Of a DNA stretch of 64,000 bases, positions 21,536 through 33,543 are shown piece by piece (positions within the stretch are counted from its first letter, which is position 1; every line of letters starts with the position of its first letter). Below the pieces are notes generated by a model that was not told the DNA's origin, did no database searches, and was given only the letters and a program-made list of their open reading frames with translations. Made by a program: the position numbers and the translations under genes. Source of the stretch: Simmondsia chinensis (taxonomy: Eukaryota; Streptophyta; Magnoliopsida; Caryophyllales; Simmondsiaceae); assembly GCA_018398585.1 (NCBI GenBank), contig JAGTTD010000011.1, positions 33,290,164-33,354,163 on the forward strand. The letters are read 5' to 3'.

Positions 21536-22098
21536 TGATGCAGCCAGCTAAGAGACAGACACGAACTTCGCAGCACGAGTTTGGCGAGTAACGGGTTGGC
21601 GTATACGAAGGCGGAGATACGGTGAAGATAGAGTTAGAGTTTAATTGGGATTTAGTTTAATTTTCAGATTTAAATTTTGAATTATCTTTTAAAATTTTAG
21701 TCTTATTCAAAAAGCTCCTCTATATATACTAGAGGAGATCTAGGGTTTAATTAGCTTTTCTTTTTTCAAATTTTTAGCCTCTATTTGAGAGTTCCCTCTT
21801 CTCAAGTTGTGAGAATTGAGTTTTATTTCCTCTTTATTTTATTAGTGATTAATAAAATTAAAGGGAATGCTGTTGAACCTTTCCGTTCCCCTAAAATCTT
21901 TCACTACGCGCTGCATCAGTTGGTATCAGAGTTATTTTTATGAGTTATTTGGTTCTTTCTATTCTTAAGTGTGAGAATTAGAATTGAATTCTATTTTTCC
22001 TCTTTATTTTATTGATTATTAATAAAGTTAAAGGGAAGGCCGTCAAATCCTTCTCGTTTTTCCAATTTTCCACTTACCCGCTATATCAATTTGGGTAC
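21536..22098 (+). mobile_element. LTR retrotransposon relic: one LTR plus primer site, then a second partial LTR plus primer site
   Basis: A 383-bp LTR (21536-21918) starts TGATGCAG and ends CTGCATCA. It is followed directly by TTGGTATCAGAG, a tRNA-Met type primer site. About 35 bp later the 3' part of a diverged LTR recurs (about 21957-22090: GAGAATTAGAATTGAATTCT, TTAATAAAGTTAAAGGGAAG) and again ends at a decayed primer site, TTTGGGTACTAGG. No coding body or 3' partner is present in the window. Confidence 0.7.
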
Positions 22099-22307
22099 TA
22101 GGATAGGTAATAGAACTTTCTAAAGAATACTAGTTAAAAACAAATGAAAAGTTACTTCCTGCATTTTATGGAAATTAGAAATTGCTATGAAATTTTCACT
22201 TCCCAAATTGCTTTCCCCATAGATTAATAAGGCTATGTTTTGATCTGAATATAGATTAATAAGTCTATGTTTAGTTCAAAAATAATTCTTTATATAGAAT
22301 ACTTTTC

Positions 22308-22632
22308 ATAAATATTTTCAATCAAAATTTAATTTTTTTTAATTTCTTTAGTTAAAGAAAATTATTTTATTCTATGAATTTACATGAGGTTGACGCTTAA
22401 TTAAGTTGAAATTGAAAACAAGACATATGTAATGTGAGAATTCTGCGAAAGATGTTTTTCCCAAAATGAAGGAAAGTGTCAGTTTTCACAAATATTTTCA
22501 ATCAAAATTTCATTTTTTAGTTTCTCTAATTAATGAAAATTATTTCATTCTATGAAAATTATTTCATTTTATGAATTTACATGGGGTTCACGCTTAAATA
22601 AGTTGAGATTAAAAAACGAGACATACATAATG
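22308..22632. repeat. Tandem duplication of about 130 bp
   Basis: AAATATTTTCAATCAAAATT, TTATTCTATGAA and ACGCTTAA.TAAGTTGA occur in the same order at about 22311-22410 and 22491-22610. The second copy has an additional short internal repeat. Confidence 0.75.
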
Positions 22633-22647
22633 AAGGAAAGATATTTG

Positions 22648-22744
22648 GGAAAATATGGATATCATCCACTACTAAAGAGGTTAAATGTACATAGCTTACA
22701 TGATATCCATATTTTCCACTTATATTGAAGTGGTGGTAGTGGAT
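22648..22744. repeat. Overlapping inverted repeats (hairpin-forming)
   Basis: GGAAAATATGGATATCA (22648-22664) is perfectly inverted at 22701-22717. ATCCACTACTA (22663-22673) is nearly inverted at 22734-22744 (TGGTAGTGGAT). Confidence 0.8.
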
Positions 22745-23984
22745 AAAAAACAAAATATAATAAATATTGTATTTTATAATATAGTAAAGATCAAGAAAAA
22801 AAATATGTTAATAAAGAAAAAAAAAGGAAAATACAGATACAATTATAATTCATAAAATACACATATTAAGCGAAAATGGGCCACCCGATGGGTCAACCCA
22901 TAATTACTCAAGACCTGTATAACCTGAGCCAAAATTGAATACCCGAGATAACCTGAAATTGAGTTGATCTAGACCCGAAATAACTTGATCCTGACCCAAC
23001 CCCACCGGACCTGAATCCATTGCAAACCTGAGACGACCCAAACCAGTATGGGTTCACCCGAGCCTGACCTAGTTGACCTAATTGTCACCACTAAACATTT
23101 GCCCCCCATTTCCCTTATTTTCTTCATCCTAGTTTGGAAGTAAAGGAGGGGAGAGTAAGGTTTTAATAAAACTTGGATAATTTTACTTTTATTTTAAATA
23201 TAATTTTTTTTACCCTTATTTTTTTACTCAATTGTCATATAAAGGTAACCTACTTTTCTTTACCATGCTATCCCTATTTATTAAACATAAATAAAGGTAA
23301 GATAATCTCTTACCTTTCCCCTCTATCCAATTGTCAAGCAAGGCGTAAGTAGCACCTTTAACCTTTTAGATTGTAACCAAATCAGTAAACTATGGCAAAT
23401 TTCATACCTGTTTAGATCCACAATATTTTGATCAAGAATAAGAGTATTCCACGATGGTAATGCCAAATTGTTTGGATTTTGTTGCAAAATGTGTGGACGA
23501 CTTTGAATAAGTCCTTTTTCTCCTCGTATCTGCGACCAACATGTAAAAAGAGTACGTACAATTGCAGGCAAGTGATATTGCTGTCCAAATTTCACATATG
23601 TGATTCGTTAAAGAATCTCTAATTGGAGTTAGAGAAAAACGGACATATAAATTTAATTAGCTACTCTACCTAAAACGAGAATTAGTTTAAGGATATAATT
23701 TTACTTGAACTTAATGCCTATTTGCTAAGGGTGTTTTGCCTATAATGAACAATGCTTTTAGATAGAAATATAAATTATTCCTTTACTTTTCAGTAGAAGT
23801 AAAAAATAGCTTCTCCTTTAAAACAAAAATATTTCTTAGACAAAAATACTCATATTGGAAGAACTTACCAACTCCACAAATCAAGTCTAAGGTTGACACA
23901 GACAATTTCTTATATTTTTGATATAAATACATGGACCTCCAAAGCCAAAGAGCAGATACCTAAGAGAGGCAAAAACAAGAGGAA
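22745..23984. other. Intergenic; decayed repeats upstream of the terpene synthase
   Basis: About 22870-23090 is rich in ACCCGA/ACCTGA words typical of decayed DNA elements. About 23100-23347 belongs to an AT-rich MITE-like family with TTTACCCT and TTACCTTT edges, also seen near 28690-29090, 35480-35700 and 41340-41440. An R1-like piece lies at about 23640-23730. No gene seen. Confidence 0.4.
23922..23929 (+). promoter_or_regulatory. TATA box of the terpene synthase gene
   Basis: TATAAATA lies 63 bp before the presumed ATG at 23985. This is a normal plant spacing for a TATA box with a short leader. Confidence 0.6.
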
Positions 23985-24221
23985 ATGGCAAGCACTGGCC
24001 TTCACTTGCATTCTTCAGTATTCCTTAACATTTCCTATTTGCAGGCTAAGTCCTGTTCAAATGGACCTCGCCATGGCCGTCTGGTGGTGGCGCCGGTTAG
24101 GTGCACCACCGCCCCATCACCCGCTCAAGGCTCGGTGGCCATGAACCGGCGGTCTGCTCATTACCAGCCCAGCACTTGGAGCCCTGAGGTTCTGGAGTCC
24201 TTGAGCACCCACCATACACTT

Positions 24222-26051
24222 GTAATTACATGCCCTGCTTCTTTGTTACTACGGTTTTTGTTTATCATGTAGTTAAAATGCGGTATCACATTGCATGGGT
24301 CATTCCATACAGGACATGCATATATTTTTGCATTAACAATGCTATTGGCTAAAATTTCCACCCCCGTAGAGTTACTTTTCAGGTTCGAAGTTCATTAACA
24401 CCCTACATGTGTGTCTAATAAGAATCCCATAACAAAGTTTCAAGAGAGAAAAAAATCAATATATAAGTCTACTGAGTTACTATACCTAATGCCAATTGTT
24501 TTTAAGATAGAACTATACTTGAGCCTATATATGGACCACGTATGTGTGAATTCCATGGATTGGGCCTAAGGCCGGGTAAAGTTTTCACTAACCCCCATAT
24601 CTCCAAGTTGTTATCCTATGCTACGGAGACATGTAAATCTCCATAGTAAAAAAAAGAAAAAGAAAAAGCCATGTCATTGGGTTTTAATGGGTCGAGCTAA
24701 CTTATGAGCTGAGTCATGGATTAGCCAACTGGATAGGTCGACTCAGCAATGCTAAGCTAGGGCCAAACTTAGTAAAGCTTGAATATAGAGGTTTATATCA
24801 TCAATATAAATAAGTCTAAATGAGCTAAATAAATTGAGGCTCGCTTGAGATTCTTCAACTTGGGTTGAAATTCAACCAGTCAAAGAGCTCGAACTCAAGG
24901 TGACCAAGCTCCAAATTGACTAGCTCCCCTCAGTTTGGGGAAATTTCTAGTTGAGCTCAAATCAAGCAAAACTTTAAGGAAGCAAGTCCTAAAAGCAAAG
25001 GAAGCTTAAACTCTGTTCAGCTCGTTTATATTTTTTTACATTACATATAGGAAAGTTATCTGACTTTAATGCCCATTATCTAAGGAGACATATTATTTGG
25101 CCCACTATCCCAAAAAATTAAGTTGTTAGTTACACATGGTTTTTTTTTTCCTCTAACATCCCCTCTCTTGCGAACAACCATTGGACTAAAAGCTTAGTTA
25201 TTGTACAAATTCACCATATATCTTGCACAAAAATTATATCAATGTTAAGTGTAGAGGTTATCGGGAATCAAATTCATAATATCTCACTCCATAAGGTTTT
25301 GATAAATTGTCAAGTAACTAACTATCCCCATCGTAAAAGTTTAAGTTGTTAAGTGAGTGCCCATAATAAGTACATACTTATCACAATATTGTATGACCCA
25401 AAGTCACCATCACTCAATTAAGCAAACATGAAAAGAGATATAGGAAAGAGAAACAGAAAGAGAGAGGGAGAAATCCGAGAGAACTGAGGGAGAAAACAAA
25501 GAAAAACGAGGGAGAGGGAGAATCAGAGAGGAAGCAAGAGAATTCAATTAGATGATTTTAGGCCAAAAACTTAATACAAGAGTTAGTTATATTCTAGTTA
25601 TGTTTCCTCGATGGATTTTGATGTTAATTAGATGATTTTAAACTGATTTTAAGGTGTTTTTTTCCCCCTATTAGCCAAATCTGTGGTTGGAATTATTGAG
25701 GCCTTTGATGGGTGACTTCTAAACTTCTGAGTGTTTTAATTGTAGATACCTATGAATAGGATCATCTTATGCCATGGTATGGTAGGGAAAAGCAGGGAGA
25801 GGAGAAATAGTGAGAAGTAAAATATGAGTGAAACCTTGCTGTAAACCTCTGTTCCTGCATAGTAAAATTATTGTGCTCCCCCTCCGTGAACTTAGGCTTT
25901 GGCCAAACCATGCAAATTTCGGTGCTATATTCCCCCCCCCCCCCCCCCCAACCCCCCCCCCAAGTGATTTAATTTGGATTTTATTGGTTTCATGACGAAC
26001 ACATACCACACTTAACAAATCTCGTTATCTTTCTCTTTCATCAATCTACAG
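24222..26051. other. Intron 1 of the terpene synthase with repeat debris
   Basis: This 1.83 kb intron has GT..AG ends. It holds an R1 repeat copy (about 24430-24585), a GAGCTC-rich decayed stretch (24690-25020), a GA-rich tract (about 25435-25530) and two C-homopolymers at about 25931-25962. Confidence 0.6.
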
Positions 26052-26606
26052 GAGGAGAGATATAACAAAGCAGAAAGGCTGGAGGCAGAAGTGAGAAATA
26101 TAATAAATAAGAGGAGATCAGAGCCATTACCACTGCTTGAACTGATTGATGAGATTCAAAAATTGGGTCTTGCGTATCGCTTTGAAGATGACATTGAGTC
26201 TGCAATTCGTGCTTTAACCTCTAAGGACAGCTCTTACATTAGCAACAAGGACAACACCCTTCATGCCACTGCTCTCTGTTTCAGGCTCTGCAGGCAAAAT
26301 GGCTTCTGGGTAAGCCCTGGTAATTTTATCATTTACTATAGTTTATGCGCTCGAAATACAGCATACAAAAAAAACATAATTGAAATTTGTTGATGGAGAT
26401 AAAAGATAAAAGATTTAGGATATTTCATGATAAACATTCAAATACACATTCCGCTCCTCTATTTGAATTTGCCTTGCTATAACACTCATGTCAAAATATG
26501 GAATCCTCAATATTTTCACTCAATGCACATACAACTTTCCATGAAGAAAGTTGCAAACTCTTTGTCAAATTAAGTTGCAACAAGCATGTTAAATTTCACC
26601 GGGCCT

Positions 26607-26760
26607 TCAGGGTAACCCACGGAGTTGGTATACATGAGATCCACATAGAAATACAAGTGGGGTTTCATCCTAAAATTAATTGGCACTTGACTTGTATATT
26701 GATCTCTTCTGTCTCATAATTCTAATGTAAGTTCAACTAGACTTATATGTGGAGTCTTTA
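26607..26760 (-). repeat. R1 repeat copy in intron 2 of the terpene synthase
   Basis: This is an inverted copy of the unclassified R1 repeat: GGAGTTGGTATACATGAGAT and GGGGTTTCATCCTAAAATTA match the reverse of the 48835-49030 copy. Confidence 0.6.
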
Positions 26761-27252
26761 ATAGAGCATGCTACATGTATAATACTAGGAGCACACAACA
26801 CACGTACAACTCACAAACTTATCCCATTGTGTACGGAACAGATGTCTTTGAGAGATTCAAGGATAATGATGGCAAATTTGCCGCAAATCTATCCACGGAT
26901 ATCCAAGGCATATTAGATTTATATGAAGCTTCACAACTTGCATTTGTGGGAGAAGGCATTTTACAAGAGGCAAAAGCATTTTCAACTGACTATCTTCTTG
27001 CCAGTGTGGGTAATATCAAGGACAAAGCTCTCATTCACTATGCAACTCACACCTTGGAGCTTCCCTTGCACCACATGGTGCCTAGGCTCCAAGCTCGCCA
27101 TTCTATCTAGACGTTCTCTGTTGCAGATTCTAAACTACTGCAACTTTCAAAGCTCGATTTCAACATGGTACAGTCTGTTTACCAAAAGGAACTCCATGAG
27201 ATGGCAAGGTAAGAAGGTCTTGCTGATGATATAGTTGTTTCTTTTACATATA

Positions 27253-27797
27253 GGTTCTTCTTCTACAAGAAACCACCTTTAAAATTAGTTTTTTTATCAC
27301 TTAACCACAACTTTTCAATGTTTCAGAAAACCACCTTCAAAGGTCAAATATTAACCATCAACATTAACACCGCTAGTATTCTGTTTGGGTTACACATGTG
27401 ATTTTTCTTAGGTTATATATAAAATCAGAGATAACAGAACACATGTTAGTTTTAGCTTGTTAAAATATTATGCTACTAAGATGGCTTTATGCACAGGTTC
27501 AAATCTTTGTACACACAAGTATGTAGCGAGATTCAAACCTGCGCATGGAGACTATTTAAGGGTATATTGCTTTATGAAGTGAGCTCACACCAACATATGT
27601 GTTTCTCTCTCTACTTTTTGTATAAAAATGCAAAACTACACATGTAGCCTCAATGGAAAACTAACAGCAACAATGTAGGTGGTTGACTGAAAAAATTTTA
27701 GCTTTTGAAGGCGGTTTTCTGAAAAATTGAGAAGTTGTGGTGGTTAAGTGAAAAATGATAACTTTTGAGGGTGGTTTTCTATTTTAAAAAATATACC
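27253..27797. mobile_element. MULE-like element in intron 3 of the terpene synthase
   Basis: Inverted repeats of about 100 bp share GAAAACCACC, CACTTAACCAC and CAGAAAACC.CCTTCAAA. The flanking 9-mers TTACATATA and CTATATATA agree at 7 of 9, so the boundaries are approximate. No coding sequence. It sits inside an intron and is not itself the cause of the gene's inactivation. Confidence 0.68.
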
Positions 27798-30710
27798 CTA
27801 TATATATTATGTATGAAATCAAACTATGTTACTTTAGGTGGTGGAGGAATACCGGCCTGGCGAACAAGTTGAGCTTTGCCAGAGATAGACTAATGGAGTG
27901 CTTCTTTTGGGCGATTGGGATAGCATACAAGCCTCAGTTTAGTAGTTGTCGCAAGGCATTAACTAAAGTGACTAAATTCATCACGATTATTGATGACATC
28001 TATGATGTTCATGGCTCTCTCGAAGAACTTCAGCTGTTCACCACTGCAATTGAGAGGTGTGTTTAACAAAATTAAATTCATATGTTAGGCAAAAATACCC
28101 TAAGGACTGAGTTTGATTTAAATACCAAAACAAGATCTAAACTTAAAATGAGAAGATAAGGGAGAAAGAGAAATAAAGACACCGAGATTTATGTGCAAAA
28201 CCCTCAAATGTGGGGAAAACTAAGAGCAAAATTAGAAAGCTTCACTAGACCTGAAATAGAGATTACAAGAATTCTTTCCTCTACTCAAAGAGGCAGAAGT
28301 CTTTTAACAAGTATTTATATGGCCACTCTAAGGAAACCCTAGCTGCCACATAAAAGAGGAGGGTAGGTCCCAAACGGTCCGATCCCTCGCTCTACCATTG
28401 ACCTCCACTTTTAAATCTAGACTAAAAAGGTCCAGAATTGACACAACACTACATAATCATCGAGGAACATTCATAAATTTATGTATGTGGGAATAAATAC
28501 AGATGGGATGTGGATGCCATCAATGATCTACCGGATTACATGAAGCTGACATTCCTTGCTTATACAACGCGGTCAATGAAATGGGATATGAAATCCTCAA
28601 GGAGAAGGGAGAAAATGCCATCCCTTTACTAAGGAAATCAGTAAGTAAACACAACATTTTTCATATTCTCTTCCCCCATCTGTTTTTGAGAATGTCAATT
28701 ATGGTGTCTTGTCAATAACTATCTTACCCCATTGCTCCTATTTTCTTTACCCCCAATTCAAGGTTTAAAGAAGGAGAGGTAAAAAGATCAAAAAATTTAG
28801 ACGTTTGTCCTTATTTTAACTATAATTTTTTTACTCTTACTCATTTATACAATTCTCAAATAGAAGCAACATTTCTACCCCTATTACCCTTATCCCTCTT
28901 TAAGAAAGATGTACATTAGCGCTCTTCTCGTCAATCCTCAGGCTAAATACCTCCAATTTCAGCCATAGGTGCCAAAGAAGAATAAGAAGAAACCAAAAAA
29001 AAACAAAATCCTCAAACAAGGGTAGGATAACCCTTTACCTTCACCCTCTTTACGTCTCTATACTCTTCTAGCTAGTTGCCAAATGGAGTGAGTAACTATG
29101 TCACATTTATCCCCAGTTATGCTACAAGACTTTTTGAACCCTAACTTCCTCACAATTGCGTATGGGTTTGTTCACGTTGTGCAGTGGAAAGATTTATGCA
29201 AAACATTCTTGCAAGAAGCCAAGTGGTTCTACAATGCAGAAAGTCCAGGCTATAACGATTACATTGAGAATGCATGGGTTTCATCATCTGTGACAGTCGT
29301 ACTAACTCACGCATACTTCTTTGCCAGCCCCAATATCACATCTGAAGCTCTTGATTGCTTAAACAACCACCATGACATATTGCGATTATCTTCTACAATA
29401 TTTCGCTTTGCCAATGACTTGGGTACTAGTGAGGTAACGCTACAACCTCATTGCATACATGATTGACCCCATTTTCTTCTATAATTTTAATGCCATAGGA
29501 TTGATTGGGCTTAACGAGGACGGATATATGTACCTAATATCTTTATCAAAAGAAGCACGTTTAGGAAACTTCCAATGTGAGAGTATAAAAAAGCCATAGT
29601 TGCATGAAGAAGGAGAGAGAGCGGGAACATAAGCGGAAATAGGGGAGCGGACGGTCATAAAAGTTCCTAAAGTTGGGAGTATGGAGAGAGCGTTATATTT
29701 CTATATATTAGATATACAAGAAAAATTAATGAAATATCATTCATTGAACCATTAAAGATAACATATAAAAACAAGGTCAATATTAAACAATAATCAAGAA
29801 AATTGAGTACTCAAAAAAGATCAAGAAAACTGACTCCTACATGTCCACATGATTCAATCATTCTTTAAATCGAGCAATGTAATAAGCTACAAATCATCTA
29901 ATAAATATCTTCTTACCAAAATGATTCAAAGATTGTTTAAATTGAGTGTTTCCATTGATTTTTCATACCTCTTTGAATGCAAATCTTACTTCGAAATGCT
30001 GAACCGCGTTTCTAAGCATAAAACATTTGCATTTTAGGAGTTTTCTACAACTATGACAAAAACCAAAATTGGGACTTTAACTATAAACTAAATATAAGCT
30101 TTTGGAATAGTTGGTTCCTTGACATCTAACCAGAGCATGCAACTCGAACATTAGTCAAACTGTATGTAAACTAGCTGGAAACCCTATTACCAAAAAGAAA
30201 CTAACCCTTCATAAAGTCTGAAGTTTTTGCTCAAGTGTTTTGATTCCCATTTACAGGTGGAGTTGGAAAGAGGAGAAACTGTGAATTCTATTTCATGTTA
30301 TGCCCAAGAAAATGGTGTCTCAGTAGAAGATGCTCGTAAACACATAAGGAGCTTGATTGGAGAGAACTGGAAGGGATTAAACAAATTAAGGGTAGCTGAG
30401 ACTCCTTTTTCCAAAGACTTCATTGAAATGGCTATGAATGTTGCACGCACTGCCCTATGTACATACCAACATGGGGATGGTCATGGATCACCAGACAAAA
30501 TCAACAAGCGCATTTTGTCACTAATAGTTCAACCTGTTCAGTAACTTAGTGAAGGATAAATAAGAATATATTATGTAAATTTACTTGTAAATCAGAAAAT
30601 GTATAGTGGACTTTATTTTGAGCCATAATAGTAGAAGTGTAGAACTTTGGCTGACATGTTAGGGTCACCCATAAATATCGAATCCTAAATTAAAATAGTA
30701 ATTATAAATA

Positions 30711-31277
30711 GAGTTATTTACATTTTAGTACTCTGATTTTTTCAAAATAATAAAAAGGACCATGACCTTTTTGAATTAATAAAAAGGCCCCTAAGTTTTT
30801 GTTGAATTAATAAAAAAGCCCCTAATATTTTGTCGTGTTAATAAAAAGGCCCCTACTGTCTCGTCGTATTAATAAAAAGTCCATTCTCTGGCATGATAAC
30901 TCTATTTTTAATCAACAGAGCTGAAGTGGCAACTACTTTTTTAATGCTATAGAAAAATAATAAAAATACCTTTTCATAATCATAGTTTTAAATAAATTAA
31001 GCAAAAACAAATAGTTTTTACATAATATAACCTATCAAATTTTGTGCTTATAAAGTGAGAATAAGAGTATTAAAGGGTAGTTTTATCATTTTACTACAAC
31101 ATTAATAGTAAAACTGTCCCCCCACATCAACTCTATCGATGAAAAATAACGTCATCACGCTGGAGAGAAGCCTTTTTATTAATACGACAAAAATTTAGGA
31201 TCTTTTTAATAATTCAAAAAAGTCAGGGTCCTTTTATTATTTTCAAAAATATCGGGGTATTAAAATGTAAATAACTC
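30711..31277. mobile_element. MULE-like element with perfect 9-bp target duplication
   Basis: The left end is GAGTTATTTACATTTTAGTA; the right inverse is GAGTTATTTACATTTTAATA. TTATAAATA flanks it exactly (30702-30710 and 31278-31286). The inverted repeats are about 90 bp and the arms repeat AATAAAAAGGCCCCTA-like units. It starts with the same GAGTTATTTAC as the element at 17451. It lies about 170 bp after the terpene synthase stop codon. Confidence 0.88.
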
Positions 31278-31286
31278 TTATAAATA

Positions 31287-32580
31287 AAAGGGGATTGAGG
31301 AGTAAAATCAAGAATGCTAGAATTTGTATAGTTTTGTCGGAGCCTACATCCATAAAGGGAAAGCAAAATGATTTCATCTACAGAAGGCACTTTTGTAGTA
31401 TATCAACTCATACAATAATAATGTGTATATATATAGAGCCCCACTTTGACCCTAGAGTGACACAAGCCTAAATCGGATTGGCCCAAATCCCCAATTCCAT
31501 AAAACAAGGCCAATGAAACCAAACTCCTCACCTAAGTCCAACATGACAATTAGTAGCTTGGAAGTTGAAATTCATAAAGTTATAGACATTTTATATATAT
31601 GTTATAGACATTATATGCATATAATGATATGTATATAATTTAAGTATTCAACCAGTAAATATTACTAAAAATTAGATAGAAGTGACTTCAATTATCAAAT
31701 TATTGCCTTCTCGGTGCCAATAGTTTTTTTTTTTTTTTTTTTAATCATTTTTTCAATCTTCTCCTTTTAAAGCACTCACCGCCGCCCTCTATCACTCTTC
31801 CATATTTTTTTTTTCCTTTTGTTATACATGAACCTATATATGTCAATTTAAGGTCAAATTAAATTTTAATATGATACCAGAAAAAATGATTGATCCTAGA
31901 CTCTTGTTCTACACACCACATCCTCCAAAAAAGGGATGCATTTGAATTGATGTGCCCTGGTCCCCTCCAATCTGGTGAATGTTAAATTTAATTGGACATA
32001 ATTGCCATTTGCACTAGAGAAGGCAAGGGGGTGCAATTGAAAAAAACTCGTGTAAGGAAAATGTTAAAGGACTTTATGTGTAAGTCGTATAAGAAATAAC
32101 ATGTGGTAGTTATGAGAAAGAAAAAATTAATATATAAATCCTGTGAACTCCTTGGCCTAAATTTCACTTACTCTATCCCTAAGCTTTTGTCTAGTTCACT
32201 TTTGTAATGCTACTTTAATGGGTATCAAAGCTCTCTTTTTCCCATGGGCCCCTCTATATAACCAAATGCACAAAACTCCACCCTCTTTTCTATTTCATAG
32301 TACCAAAATAAATCGGCCTCTCTTTTAGCTCTTGATTGGGTCACCAATTCAGTTCAAAGAACTCAGCCAACCACCCACCCACCATTAAAACACACAATGA
32401 AATATATATCTGTGAAAATTAGTGCAGTTGCAGTACGAGCCTGAAAGGTACAACTATGTATAGAGGGGCATGATATTCATTATTGAATGCTATAACAAAG
32501 ATGAAAACGTTTGCTGTAACGTGTAGAAGTTAGGATAAAATTGCATCATCCTTCCCAAATATCGATATAAAAATGGAAAC
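31287..32580. other. Intergenic; possible promoter-like segment
   Basis: No gene recognised. CTCTATATAACCAAA at about 32253 is a good TATA-like box followed by CT-rich, leader-like sequence. The first ATG downstream (about 32398) opens only a very short frame. An unannotated RNA is possible but unproven. Confidence 0.35.
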
Positions 32581-33058
32581 TTCAAAGAGAGAGAGGACAT
32601 ACATAAAACGAGGTTGCAGTGGGTGGGTCATCATCATGCGTGCACCCCTTCGCTGTGCACATATAGCCTGACCCTCTCTTTGAATCTCTGCCATTTCACT
32701 TCTCATCATGATCCATCATGTACTGTTTGCTAGGACATGGCTGTAGGCCTCACAACTAGGGCCCGTTTTAAAGTTTTTAGGATTCCATTTGGATATTTTG
32801 AAACAAACTACTTATATTTTTTTACGGTAAGGAGTAATACTGTTTTAACAAAGGATTCAATCATTCAAGAAAGGAGAGATGAGATTGAATCCAAGATTTC
32901 ATGTTTAGGGATGTGTAGTCTAATTACTCCACCTAACTTATAATCTAGGAGTTCCTGACAACACCAGTAGCTGCTTTGTGATATTGATAGGCCTCTGCAC
33001 ACAACACTATATTATGTAGTTAGCTATCTTTTAAAGTTGTAATTCCGACATGAAAGAT

Positions 33059-33229
33059 AAACATTCCCAATACCCCAAGGGCCACCGCCTAAGCAGGGTC
33101 CGCGGGAGTGGATGTACGCAGCCTTCCCCTCTGTTTCCGAGAACCCTCAACCTAAGTGGTGCAACACAAGAACTTCCCTGGAGGTCACCCATCTTGGTAT
33201 TAATCTCGCCCAAACACGCTTAATTTCCA
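33059..33229 (-). mobile_element. 5S-headed SINE with 11-bp target duplication
   Basis: ACATGAAAGAT flanks the unit (33048-33058 and 33230-33240). On the minus strand it reads 5S-like GGAAATTAAGCGTGTTTGGG and AAGATGGGTGACCTCCAGGG, the 5S end TTGTGTTGCACC, then GGCTGCGTACATCCACTCCC and the tail module. Confidence 0.88.
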
Positions 33230-33402
33230 ACATGAAAGATGAAAAATATTATTGGCCAACTTAACGGGGGGGGAAACCATTTACTTCTGAACAAGCACAA
33301 AGAATACAATCAAGTTTAACAATATAGATTGAGAATTATTATTATTATTTTTTTTTGGGTGCTTGACTTCTCAAATAAAAGGGTTCATCATATTTTTACA
33401 TT

Positions 33403-33527
33403 CCTCGGAAACAGCCTCTCGTTAGGGTAACCACCCTAAAGGGGTAAGGCTGCGTATATCCCACCCCTCCCAGACCCTGCCTATGCGGGAGCCCTTGAGG
33501 CACTGGATCTACTGTTGTTGTTGTTGT
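33403..33527 (+). mobile_element. Headless SINE copy (Au-like tail only) with 16-bp target duplication
   Basis: ATCATATTTTTACATT flanks it perfectly (33387-33402 and 33528-33543). It begins CCTCGGAAACAGCC, just after the 5S part of the full element, and ends in a (GTT)n tail. This is either 5' truncation at the module junction or a 5S-less source element. Confidence 0.9.
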
Positions 33528-33543
33528 ATCATATTTTTACATT

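Larger units (their letters stand above)
23985..30544 (+). pseudogene. Monoterpene synthase (TPS-b) pseudogene, seven exons
   Basis: Exons, by splice sites and homology: 23985-24221, 26052-26319, 26842-27208, 27838-28056, 28503-28640, 29185-29433 and 30257-30544. Exons 4 (219 nt) and 6 (249 nt) have sizes usual for plant TPS genes. Residues 1-53 look like a plastid transit peptide. RRSAHYQPSTW (R55, R56, W65) is the RR(x8)W motif typical of TPS-b enzymes. Exon 4 has RDR and the metal-binding DDIYD; exon 6 ends NDLGTSE and exon 7 starts VELERGE, forming the second metal site. A working enzyme would turn geranyl diphosphate into a monoterpene in plastids. Two lesions break it: an in-frame TAG at 27108-27110 in exon 3, and a 1-bp deletion at about 28559-28564 in exon 5. 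Exon 3 also lacks a few codons after the stop. Confidence 0.93.

Noticed and set aside
32737..32943. 68-codon plus-strand frame
   Set aside because: Sequence looks like decayed repeat, with no domain or gene context.
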